DNA of 8,887 nt, taken from an uncultured Eubacteriales bacterium. GTDB taxonomy: Bacteria; Bacillota; Clostridia; TANB77; CAG-508. Made by a program: the position numbers and the translations under genes. The DNA lies in the NCBI GenBank assembly GCA_902766085.1, contig CACXCH010000126.1, positions 1-8,887 on the forward strand, read 5' to 3'. A model generated the notes under the pieces. That model worked only from the letters and a program-made list of their open reading frames with translations. It ran no database searches and was not told where the DNA came from. Positions 1 through 6,289 of the stretch are shown piece by piece. Numbering within the stretch: position 1 is the stretch's first letter; the number at the start of each line of letters is the position of its first letter.

Positions 1-11
1 ACCAAGGAAAT

Positions 12-1229
12 ATGAATAATTCTGGAGCTTCAGGAGATTATAATTTACAATTTGTAAAATCTTGGATGGGAAGCATTTATGAAAAGGCTCATTCTAAAAA
101 ATTCAATATTTGTGCTGCACTATTTAATGGAATATATCTATACTATAGAAAAATGTATACATTAGGAACAATTTTACTTGCACTACAGTTAATCATTTCT
201 ACCGCAATTGTAATGCTAATACCAAATAATATTGGAATTATTGTAGGAATAATATATTATGTAGTTTTATTCTTAGGGATGGGATTTGGATTTTACCCAT
301 TATACAGAAGCTTTGTAAAAGGAAAACTAGACCAATACAAGAGTCAAACAACTGATAATAACCAATTAATAGCTCTTGCAAACCAAAAAGGTGGTACTTC
401 AATTGGAGCATTGGTAATATACATCATTATTTCACTGGTATTTAGCGGAGCTGTAAGTGCAATGACAAGAAATCAATTTGATAAAACATCTTCAAAAAAT
501 GAAACAAATAATGTTTCAAACACAGAAGATGAGCAAATTGCTCAAATGAGTCAATACATTATTGATAATGAATATGAAATCGAGTACAATTCATTAAAGT
601 GGGTTTATGATTCTACTAGTGATTCATTAATAAATGGAGCATACACATTAAAATATACAGCAAAATATCAAGATACAACTTTAGGGGCTGATTTTTCATC
701 AGATACACAAAGAGCAGCTGTACTTGAAAAGCTTGTTACAAGTTTTACAAATCAAGCAGCAAGTCAGAATATGCAGGTAGAATCTCCTAATAGCACATTT
801 ATTGCAAAAAATTCAGAATATTATGCTTATGTTGATGTAATTGGCACAGGAGATATTTCGAGGTACTATTTTGTAATATTCCCAAGCGAAAAGCTACTAT
901 TCCAATTTGTACTAACAATTAATGATACGGCTATTGACTCTGCCGTAAATATTGATGTAATTGATATAATAACACAAATAAAGAAAATTACTGCTTCAAC
1001 AACAACTGGTAATAATATAGATGAAAACACAATTGCCGGTAATATAACAACTGATAATACGGTATTAGCAAATGATACTAATGAAACAAATTCAACAAGC
1101 AGTAGTAGAACAATATTATCTTCAAATGTTACAGATACTGCAAATACTACAGAAACGACAAATACAACCAATACAACCAATACAACAGGAACAACAGTAG
1201 CATCAAATATTTTACAATCAAACGAATAA
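12..1229 (+). CDS. DUF2628-like membrane protein with extracytoplasmic domain and Asn/Thr-rich tail
   Basis: The function is unknown. The N-terminal part carries a motif with FN near residue 31, FNG at 38-40 and YYRKMY at 44-49, which resembles the Asn-Ala-Phe...TyrArgLysMetTyr pattern of DUF2628 membrane proteins. Three membrane segments are visible at about residues 51-70, 73-95 and 129-150. The basic N-terminus and basic 98-110 loop put the N-terminus inside and everything after residue 150 outside. Residues about 190-325 look like a folded extracytoplasmic domain. Residues about 327-395 are Asn/Thr/Ser-rich and end in NTT repeats. The start is uncertain: AGGA sits only 3 bases before the ATG, and the frame is open to the window edge, reading Gln-Gly-Asn just upstream. 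The true N-terminus, perhaps with a linker or zinc ribbon, may therefore lie outside the window. Family assignment is from memory of the motif and is moderate. Confidence 0.7.
   Translation: MNNSGASGDYNLQFVKSWMGSIYEKAHSKKFNICAALFNGIYLYYRKMYTLGTILLALQLIISTAIVMLIPNNIGIIVGIIYYVVLFLGMGFGFYPLYRSFVKGKLDQYKSQTTDNNQLIALANQKGGTSIGALVIYIIISLVFSGAVSAMTRNQFDKTSSKNETNNVSNTEDEQIAQMSQYIIDNEYEIEYNSLKWVYDSTSDSLINGAYTLKYTAKYQDTTLGADFSSDTQRAAVLEKLVTSFTNQAASQNMQVESPNSTFIAKNSEYYAYVDVIGTGDISRYYFVIFPSEKLLFQFVLTINDTAIDSAVNIDVIDIITQIKKITASTTTGNNIDENTIAGNITTDNTVLANDTNETNSTSSSRTILSSNVTDTANTTETTNTTNTTNTTGTTVASNILQSNE
1161..1187 (+). repeat. Three tandem 9-base units encoding Asn-Thr-Thr
   Basis: AATACAACC occurs at 1161-1169 and 1170-1178, followed by AATACAACA at 1179-1187. 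The units are in frame and encode NTT NTT NTT (residues 384-392) in the extracellular tail of the upstream membrane protein. A 9-base unit can gain or lose copies without a frameshift, so tail length may vary between strains (inference). Confidence 0.85.
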
Positions 1230-1240
1230 GTAACTATATG
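1211..1240 (+). promoter_or_regulatory. Weak candidate promoter for asd
   Basis: TTTACA (1211-1216) and TATATG (1235-1240) are separated by 18 bases, matching the sigma-A consensus at 5/6 and 4/6 positions. Transcription would begin near 1247, right at the foot of the asd leader hairpin. In such AT-rich DNA this match is easily fortuitous, and asd may instead be read through from the upstream gene. Confidence 0.25.
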
Positions 1241-1245
1241 TATAC

Positions 1246-1289
1246 CCTCACTAAAATAAAATAAAAAACATATTTTATTTTAGTGGAGG
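1246..1289 (+). promoter_or_regulatory. Leader hairpin masking the asd ribosome binding site
   Basis: CACTAAAATAAAAT (1249-1262) and ATTTTATTTTAGTG (1272-1285) are perfect 14-base inverted arms with a 9-base A-rich loop. Allowing one bulged G, the pairing extends to CCTC (1246-1249) with GAGG (1286-1289), giving 17 base pairs. The asd Shine-Dalgarno GGAGG (1285-1289, 9 bases before the ATG) is thus wholly inside the 3' arm. There is no T-run after the stem, so it does not look like an intrinsic terminator. The pairing is seen directly. Translational control, or protection of an mRNA end, is inference. Confidence 0.6.
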
Positions 1290-1298
1290 TATTTTATA

Positions 1299-2345
1299 AT
1301 GAAAAAGAAAAAAGTTGCAATTGTTGGAGCAACTGGAGTTGTTGGAAGAACAATATTAAAGGTACTTGAAGAAGAAAACTTACAAAACGTGGAATACACA
1401 TTATTTGCTTCAAAAAAATCGGCAAACAAAAAAATATCATTCATGAACAAAGAATATAAAGTAAAAGAATTAAAAGAAAGCTCATTTAATAAAAAATTTG
1501 ATTATGCAATTTTTTCAGCTGGAGCGGAAACATCTAAAAGATTTTCACCAATTGCAGCAAGTAAGCAAACTATTGTAATTGACAACAGTAGCGCATTCAG
1601 AATGGATGAAAATGTTCCATTAATTGTACCAGAAGTAAATAAAGAACAAATAAAAAACAACAAAGGAATTATAGCAAATCCTAATTGCTCAACTATTCAG
1701 GCTGTAGTGCCACTTAAAGTTCTTGATGATAAATACAAAATAAAAAGAATAGTTTATTCAACATATCAAGCAGTTTCTGGAGCAGGTAGATATGGCATTG
1801 AAGATTTAGAAAATGGAATAGAGGATTATTATAAAAACAACTGGTACAAAACAGAAAGAATAAACGAAAAAGTCGCAACAATATACCAATTAAAGAAATT
1901 TGAATACCCAATATTTAATAATGTTTTACCACACATTGATTCATTTATGGAAAATGGCTATACAAAAGAAGAAATGAAAATGATAAATGAAACAAGAAAA
2001 ATATTGAATAAGCCAGAATTAAAGATTACTGCAACAGCTGCAAGGGTTCCAATATTTAATTCACACGCAGAAAGCATAAATGTAGAACTTGAAAAAGACT
2101 TTGATATTAATGAAATTATTAAGGAATTAAAAAATACTAAAGGAATAATAGTTGTTGATGATATTAAAAACAACAAATATCCATTATCAACAGAGGCAAC
2201 AGGGACAAATGAAATTTATGTTGGAAGGATAAGAAGAGATGATAGTGTAAAATATGGAATTAATATGTGGGTAGTTGCAGATAACATTAGAAAAGGCGCG
2301 GCAACAAATGCTATCCAAATTCTGAAAATTTTATTAGAAGAATAG
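1299..2345 (+). CDS. asd: Aspartate-semialdehyde dehydrogenase
   Basis: This cytoplasmic enzyme reduces aspartyl-4-phosphate to aspartate semialdehyde with NADPH. That is the branch point to lysine and meso-diaminopimelate and to threonine and methionine. The 348 residues match the usual length of about 330-350. The NADP-binding GATGVVG lies at residues 10-16. The catalytic Cys is C130 in NPNCST, the active-site Gln is in YQAVSGAG (156-163), and the catalytic His is H256 in the segment RVPIFNSHAES. The C-terminal GRIRRD and WVVADNIRKGAA motifs are also typical. The start has GGAGG 9 bases upstream. It is not next to dapA, dapB or lysC. Its 69-base leader is too short for a lysine riboswitch or T-box, and holds a hairpin over the ribosome binding site. 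Everything after asd in the window appears to be separately transcribed. Confidence 0.97.
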   Translation: MKKKKVAIVGATGVVGRTILKVLEEENLQNVEYTLFASKKSANKKISFMNKEYKVKELKESSFNKKFDYAIFSAGAETSKRFSPIAASKQTIVIDNSSAFRMDENVPLIVPEVNKEQIKNNKGIIANPNCSTIQAVVPLKVLDDKYKIKRIVYSTYQAVSGAGRYGIEDLENGIEDYYKNNWYKTERINEKVATIYQLKKFEYPIFNNVLPHIDSFMENGYTKEEMKMINETRKILNKPELKITATAARVPIFNSHAESINVELEKDFDINEIIKELKNTKGIIVVDDIKNNKYPLSTEATGTNEIYVGRIRRDDSVKYGINMWVVADNIRKGAATNAIQILKILLEE

Positions 2346-2462
2346 AGGGTAAAAAACAATGATTCTTTGTCTTATCTTTTTTCTTTGGTTTTACTAAATG
2401 AATAAAGAGCTACAAGTTAATGGCTTTACTTTTATTTTTTTATTAATCTGTAACAACGATAA

Positions 2463-2479
2463 TGTCGAATTTTGTCGAT
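2463..2479 (+). promoter_or_regulatory. Tandem Spo0A-box-like repeats (0A boxes)
   Basis: TGTCGAA (2463-2469) equals the 0A-box consensus bound by the sporulation regulator Spo0A. TGTCGAT (2473-2479) matches 6/7 in the same orientation, exactly 10 bases (one helical turn) later. Tandem 0A boxes with 10-base spacing are a known Spo0A arrangement, for example at abrB in Bacillus. The pair lies 21 bases upstream of a consensus -35, roughly -72 to -56 from the predicted start. The repeats are seen directly. Spo0A binding is inference, and no spo0A gene is in this window. Confidence 0.5.
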
Positions 2480-2489
2480 AAAAATATTT

Positions 2490-2517
2490 GAGATATGTAT
2501 TGACATATCTCTTTTTT
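2490..2517 (+). terminator. Candidate intrinsic terminator, possibly also an operator dyad
   Basis: GAGATATGT (2490-2498) and ACATATCTC (2503-2511) form a perfect 9-base-pair stem with the 4-base loop ATTG, followed by six T (2512-2517). This is the form of an intrinsic terminator and would end asd transcription about 145 bases after its stop codon. The stem is AT-rich (3 G/C pairs of 9), so it may be weak. The same dyad contains the -35 of the next promoter, so it could instead, or also, be a repressor operator. Confidence 0.6.
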
Positions 2518-2528
2518 GACAATATAAT
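2500..2528 (+). promoter_or_regulatory. Perfect-consensus sigma-A promoter for the Asn-rich gene
   Basis: TTGACA (2500-2505) and TATAAT (2523-2528) are both 6/6 matches with an optimal 17-base spacer. Transcription would start near 2535 and give a leader of about 55 bases before the ATG at 2591. The -35 starts in the loop of the preceding hairpin and runs into its descending arm. No leader structure is evident. Confidence 0.75.
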
Positions 2529-2590
2529 ACAAACACAAGTTTGAATTTTGAAATTTATTTCTAATTTATTTTTTTCTAAGGAGATTTTTT

Positions 2591-3289
2591 ATGTCAGTTT
2601 TTTTCAAGAGCATAGTAAATGCTTTAATCATCTGTATTTTAATATTTGGACTTAAGGCTCAAATTACTAAAGATAATTTAAAAAATAACAATAAAAAAGG
2701 AAAAGAGGTATGTAAAATTATGAATAATGATAATAAAGATTTTAATGAATTTAACTACAAAAACAATTCTATAGAGAATCAAAAAACAGAAAGTAATTTT
2801 ATAAACGAAGATAACTCAGAAAATAATTGTATTAATAATAAAAATGAATCAATTATTGATGAAATCATAAATTCATGCTTTGACAATAACGAAGGCAACA
2901 GTAGTAATGACAACAATAATGAAAATAACTATATTGATGATAACATAAACAAAAACGAGTACAATGATAACAATGTAACAAACAACAAAAACAACATAAA
3001 AACAAATAATAATAAAAATCAAACTAAAAAGACAAACAATAAATCTAATGCAAAAGGAAAAAAATTAACATGCAAAGCTCAAAACAAAACAAACGATGGA
3101 GATATCACTATAGAGGAACATTATTGCACTGAAAATTATTCAATAGAGGACAATCAAATAAAAGTAAATGGCAAAAAAGGACATAGGAAAACAATAAACA
3201 ATGAGCTGGTTACTAATGAAGTAAATGAGGAATATGAAATACTTATGAATTGTGATGAATCAGATTATTTTATTTATATGAAAAAATAA
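2591..3289 (+). CDS. Asn-rich orphan protein with N-terminal membrane or signal segment
   Basis: I do not recognise this protein. The start is well supported: AAGGAG (2578-2583) lies 7 bases before the ATG and a consensus promoter lies upstream. Residues 7-22 are hydrophobic after a single Lys, suggesting a signal anchor or an uncleaved signal, since no clear AxA site is visible. Residues about 28-155 are low complexity, dominated by Asn, Lys, Asp, Glu and Ser. By my count about 58 of 232 residues are Asn, far beyond its neighbours. The C-terminal part (about 157-232) is more varied, with Cys at 161, 179 and 221 and a charged, aromatic end, and may be the folded part. It has its own promoter and is not obviously in an operon. 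A later ATG (codon 44) would remove the hydrophobic segment, but its spacing to an upstream GAGG is poorer. An AT-rich drift product or a rapidly evolving surface or spore protein are both possible. Confidence 0.7.
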   Translation: MSVFFKSIVNALIICILIFGLKAQITKDNLKNNNKKGKEVCKIMNNDNKDFNEFNYKNNSIENQKTESNFINEDNSENNCINNKNESIIDEIINSCFDNNEGNSSNDNNNENNYIDDNINKNEYNDNNVTNNKNNIKTNNNKNQTKKTNNKSNAKGKKLTCKAQNKTNDGDITIEEHYCTENYSIEDNQIKVNGKKGHRKTINNELVTNEVNEEYEILMNCDESDYFIYMKK

Positions 3290-3360
3290 AACTTTATATA
3301 AAAATAACATAAAATGTTACAAATATTACTAAAATGTCATATAAAATTTGTAAAATATTC

Positions 3361-3389
3361 TTGAAAATATAAAAATTTATTGGTATTAT
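3361..3389 (+). promoter_or_regulatory. Candidate sigma-A promoter of the ftsEX operon
   Basis: TTGAAA (3361-3366) and TATTAT (3384-3389) match the consensus at 5/6 positions each, with a 17-base spacer. Transcription would start near 3396, about 46 bases before ftsE. An overlapping TATACT (3390-3395) is a better -10 but leaves a 23-base spacer, too long for this -35. It is the only plausible promoter I see between the Asn-rich gene and ftsE. Confidence 0.5.
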
Positions 3390-3390
3390 T

Positions 3391-3405
3391 ATACTTGTTA
3401 AGTAT
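3391..3405 (+). promoter_or_regulatory. Small dyad over the predicted ftsE start site
   Basis: ATACTT (3391-3396) and AAGTAT (3400-3405) are perfect inverted arms around GTT. The dyad sits at the predicted transcription start of the ftsEX operon, a typical repressor position. A 6-base AT-rich dyad has a sizeable chance of arising by accident in this sequence, so it is a candidate only. Confidence 0.25.
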
Positions 3406-3441
3406 TGACTAATTTTTTTGGCAATTGGGAAGGATATTTAG

Positions 3442-4125
3442 ATGATAGAATTTAGGAACGTAAGTAAAACATATAGCACTGGATCTGAAGTAATACATAA
3501 TGCCAACTTTAAAATAGAAAAAGGCGAATTTGCATTTCTAATTGGAGCATCAGGCTCAGGAAAGTCAACAATTATTAAGCTAATTTTGAAGGAAGAAAAT
3601 CCAACATCGGGTAAAATAATAATAAATGGCAAGGATACTACAAACTTAAAGCCTAGTAAAATTCCATATCTACGTAGAAGTATGGGAATAGTTTTTCAAG
3701 ATTTTAGACTATTACCTGATAGAAATGTGTATGAGAATGTTGCTTTTGCAATGCACGTTGTAAAAGCGACACCTAGACATATAAAAAGACAAGTTCCAAT
3801 GGTTTTATCTCAAGTTGGATTAGCCGACAAAGCTAAAAAATTTCCAAATGAACTTTCAGGAGGAGAGCAACAAAGGGTCGCTCTTGCTAGGGCTATAGTT
3901 AATAATCCATCAATGCTTATTGCTGACGAGCCTACTGGAAACCTTGACCCTAATACAGCGTGGGATATAATGGAACTATTAAATGAAATTAATTTAAGAG
4001 GAACCACAGTACTTGTAGCAACGCACGCAAAGGATATTGTAGACAGAATGAATAAAAGAGTTATTCAAATTGATGGGGGAAATATAATCAGAGATAAAAA
4101 AGGTGGGTACGATAGTGAGATTTAA
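3442..4125 (+). CDS. ftsE: Cell-division ABC transporter ATP-binding protein FtsE
   Basis: FtsE is the cytoplasmic ATPase of the FtsEX complex. ATP hydrolysis drives conformational change through FtsX to switch on peptidoglycan hydrolases outside the membrane. It is not thought to move a solute. All ABC motifs are intact: Walker A GASGSGKST (35-43), Q-loop Gln86, signature LSGGEQQ (138-144), Walker B MLIADEP (158-164) with Glu163, and the switch His195. The 227 residues match FtsE proteins. AAGGA (3430-3434) lies 7 bases before the ATG. The gene overlaps ftsX and heads a probable five-gene operon with two M23 hydrolases and a Ctp protease. Identity as FtsE rather than a LolD/MacB-type ATPase rests mainly on the adjoining ftsX. 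Confidence 0.97.
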   Translation: MIEFRNVSKTYSTGSEVIHNANFKIEKGEFAFLIGASGSGKSTIIKLILKEENPTSGKIIINGKDTTNLKPSKIPYLRRSMGIVFQDFRLLPDRNVYENVAFAMHVVKATPRHIKRQVPMVLSQVGLADKAKKFPNELSGGEQQRVALARAIVNNPSMLIADEPTGNLDPNTAWDIMELLNEINLRGTTVLVATHAKDIVDRMNKRVIQIDGGNIIRDKKGGYDSEI

Positions 4126-5023
4126 CAGTATTGGATATATGATATCAGAAGGATTTAAGAGTTTCTTTAAACAAAAAAAGATGACGAGTGCTTCTATTAT
4201 AATTATGTGTGCAACAATGTTTATGTTTGGTATTTTTTATCTAATTGGAGAAAACGTTAACTTTGCGATGAGCCAACTTGAAGGCGAGCAGGGTATAAGG
4301 GTTATGATAAAAGATGGAGCTACTGATTCTGAAATTGAAAAGCTAAAGGTTGATATTCAAGCTATTGATGGTGTAAGTACAGTTACATTTGTATCAAAAT
4401 CTGAAGCTCTTGCTACAGTTAAGTCTTGGATTTCAGGAAGTAGTGATTCTGAAGATTTACTTGACGGATACGAGGAGGATAATCCATTTCCAGCATCTTA
4501 CTTTGTTACATTAACTGACTTAAATAAAAATAGTGAGGTTCAGGAAAAGATAAAGGCTCTTGATAATGTAAGTGATTTGTCAACTAATAATGATGTAATT
4601 ACTAAACTTGCTACTTTAGCAAGAACAATCCAAATAATTACACTTGTACTGCTATTAATATTAGTAGCTATTTCAATATTTATTATTGCATATACAATTA
4701 AGTTAACTGTATATGCTAGAAGACGAGAGATATCAATTATGAAGTATGTAGGAGCTACAAATGGATTCATTAGAGGTCCATTTATTGTAGAAGGTATTAT
4801 AATAGGAATAGTTTCAGCTCTTATAACTCTAATTATAATTGGATTTGCATACAATGCTGTGTTAACTAAGATGATGTCATCTGCTGTTATGCAATCTATT
4901 TCAATTTCGTTATATACATTTAAAGCACTATTTGCTAGAGTACTAATAGTATACTTGATACTCGGAATTGGAATAGGAACATTAGGAAGCACAATTTCAA
5001 TGAACAAATATTTAAAAGTATAA
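4115..5023 (+). CDS. ftsX: Cell-division permease-like protein FtsX
   Basis: FtsX is the membrane partner of FtsE, passing the ATPase signal to hydrolases outside the membrane. From GTG at 4115 it has 302 residues. A membrane segment lies at about 24-46 and a large extracellular loop at about 47-170, containing the conserved NPFPASY at 123-129. Three further membrane segments follow at about 172-195, 220-247 and 272-295. ARRREISIMKYVGAT (201-215) is the typical FtsX/MacB-like cytoplasmic coupling stretch. I chose the GTG at 4115 because AGGTGG (4101-4106) lies 8 bases before it and the protein then begins MRFNSIGY like clostridial FtsX. A GTG at 4103 would add four residues but overlaps its own Shine-Dalgarno site. 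It overlaps the ftsE end by 11 bases, implying translational coupling. Confidence 0.95.
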   Translation: MRFNSIGYMISEGFKSFFKQKKMTSASIIIMCATMFMFGIFYLIGENVNFAMSQLEGEQGIRVMIKDGATDSEIEKLKVDIQAIDGVSTVTFVSKSEALATVKSWISGSSDSEDLLDGYEEDNPFPASYFVTLTDLNKNSEVQEKIKALDNVSDLSTNNDVITKLATLARTIQIITLVLLLILVAISIFIIAYTIKLTVYARRREISIMKYVGATNGFIRGPFIVEGIIIGIVSALITLIIIGFAYNAVLTKMMSSAVMQSISISLYTFKALFARVLIVYLILGIGIGTLGSTISMNKYLKV

Positions 5024-5075
5024 AAAGAGATAAGGTATTTACTAAAAAACGCAAAGATAAAAATTGGGAGGACAA

Positions 5076-6248
5076 ATGAAAACAATTTTTAAAACAATAA
5101 TCGCTATAATAACTACTTTTACACTGTGCATAGGCTATACGTATGCTGCAACAGCAAGTGAGCTAAATGCTTCGAAAAATGAACTAAATCAAAAAAAAGA
5201 ACAAGCTCAAGACGAACTTGAAGATATTCAAAGTGAAAAAACATCTACAACAGATGAAATAGACCAAATTAATGATTCAATTAATGATCTGAATGATAAA
5301 ATTGATGATTTACAAAATCAAATTGATGATTTAAATGACAAAATTTCTGAAAATGAAAAAGAAATAGAGGAAAAAGAGGGAGAAATTACTCAAAAGCAGG
5401 ATCTTTTAAAGACAAGACTTGTTGCAATGTATAAAAGCGGAGGAAATTCATATCTTAGTGTATTATTAGGATCGTCTTCAGCTCTAGATATGATTATAAC
5501 TTATGACGCAGTTGAAGATATTGCTAAGGCTGATACAAATTTAATTGATACAATTAAAGAGGAAAAAGTTAACCTTGAAAATAAGAAAAAAGAACTTGAG
5601 AGTAATAAAACGGAAGTTGCTTCTAAGAAAACTGAACTTGACTCAGAGCAAGCTTCATTAAATGCGAAGAAAATTGAAAAACAAGAGAAAGTTAGCAAGT
5701 TATCAGCTGAAGAACAAAAAACACAACAAGAAATAGATAGCTATAATGAACAAATTAGAAAAGTAAATAATCAACTAAGTGCTATTGCAAAGGCTGCAGC
5801 AAAAAATACAAACAAATCAAAAAACAATTCTGCAAAAGTATACACAGGAGGACAATTTACGTGGCCTTGCCCATCATATACACGTATTTCAAATTACTTT
5901 GGATATAGAAGTGCTGCTGAAACAAATGGGATTGGCTCTACTAATCATAAAGGAATTGATATGGCTGCACCTTATGGCTCAGATATTCTTGCCGCAGAAA
6001 GTGGAGTTGTTATTTTAGCTTCATACGCTAGCGGATATGGAAACTGCGTTATGATTAATCACGGAGGAGGAGTTGTTACATTATACGGACATGCAAGTTC
6101 ATTGTGCTGCTCAGTTGGACAAACTGTTTCAAGAGGGCAAGTTATTGCTAAAGTTGGTTCAACTGGCAATTCAACAGGAAATCATTTACACTTTAGTGTA
6201 TTAATAAATGGAACCTATGTTAATCCTGCATCATATTTAGGAATGTAA
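5076..6248 (+). CDS. Secreted coiled-coil M23 peptidoglycan endopeptidase, first copy (CwlO/EnvC-like FtsEX partner)
   Basis: This is a probable peptidoglycan endopeptidase working outside the membrane under FtsEX control. A signal peptide ends in TYA at about residue 24. Coiled coil spans about 27-110 and 150-240, with heptad-like IDDL and DLNDKI repeats. Between them is the RLVAMYK...YLSVLLGS segment (114-133) seen in PcsB/CwlO/EnvC-type coiled-coil domains, the part that docks on FtsX. A LytM/M23 domain covers about 260-390. Zinc ligands H291, D295 and H372 and catalytic H339 and H370 are all present, so unlike E. coli EnvC it should be active itself. Four Cys (265, 324, 344, 345) lie in the catalytic domain. 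I chose the ATG at 5076, with GGGAGG at 5066-5071. An upstream TTG at 5064 is less likely and would overlap that site. The gene follows ftsX by 52 bases with no terminator seen. Confidence 0.93.
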   Translation: MKTIFKTIIAIITTFTLCIGYTYAATASELNASKNELNQKKEQAQDELEDIQSEKTSTTDEIDQINDSINDLNDKIDDLQNQIDDLNDKISENEKEIEEKEGEITQKQDLLKTRLVAMYKSGGNSYLSVLLGSSSALDMIITYDAVEDIAKADTNLIDTIKEEKVNLENKKKELESNKTEVASKKTELDSEQASLNAKKIEKQEKVSKLSAEEQKTQQEIDSYNEQIRKVNNQLSAIAKAAAKNTNKSKNNSAKVYTGGQFTWPCPSYTRISNYFGYRSAAETNGIGSTNHKGIDMAAPYGSDILAAESGVVILASYASGYGNCVMINHGGGVVTLYGHASSLCCSVGQTVSRGQVIAKVGSTGNSTGNHLHFSVLINGTYVNPASYLGM

Positions 6249-6289
6249 CTAAATATATTTAAATAGATTATTTTGAAAGAGAGGCTAAG

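Noticed and set aside
866..1180. 104-codon open frame on the - strand
   Set aside because: It is antisense to the membrane protein gene, and its Val-rich composition is simply the complement of Asn/Thr codons.
1230..1298. Lysine riboswitch or T-box upstream of asd
   Set aside because: The gap is only 69 bases and holds one simple hairpin, without room for or conserved parts of either element.
2398..2450. Weak AGC/GCT hairpin followed by T-rich sequence as asd terminator
   Set aside because: The stem is only about 3-5 pairs including a wobble and has a 12-base loop; the dyad at 2490-2517 is much better.
2516..2521. Second TTGACA, four bases into the T-run after the dyad
   Set aside because: There is no -10-like sequence at 16-18 bases downstream; the TATAAT at 2523 is far too close and fits the earlier TTGACA.
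3305..3319. Hairpin TAACAT-AAA-ATGTTA after the Asn-rich gene, as terminator
   Set aside because: It has a short AT-only-type stem, a 3-base loop and no T-run, so it would not terminate. No clear terminator was found for this gene.
4540..5085. 181-codon open frame on the - strand
   Set aside because: It is antisense to the well-supported ftsX, hydrophobic only because it mirrors FtsX membrane codons, and has no credible ribosome binding site or promoter.
5779..6018. 79-codon frame inside the first M23 gene
   Set aside because: It overlaps the M23 domain in another frame, and the M23 motifs are fully preserved in the main frame.
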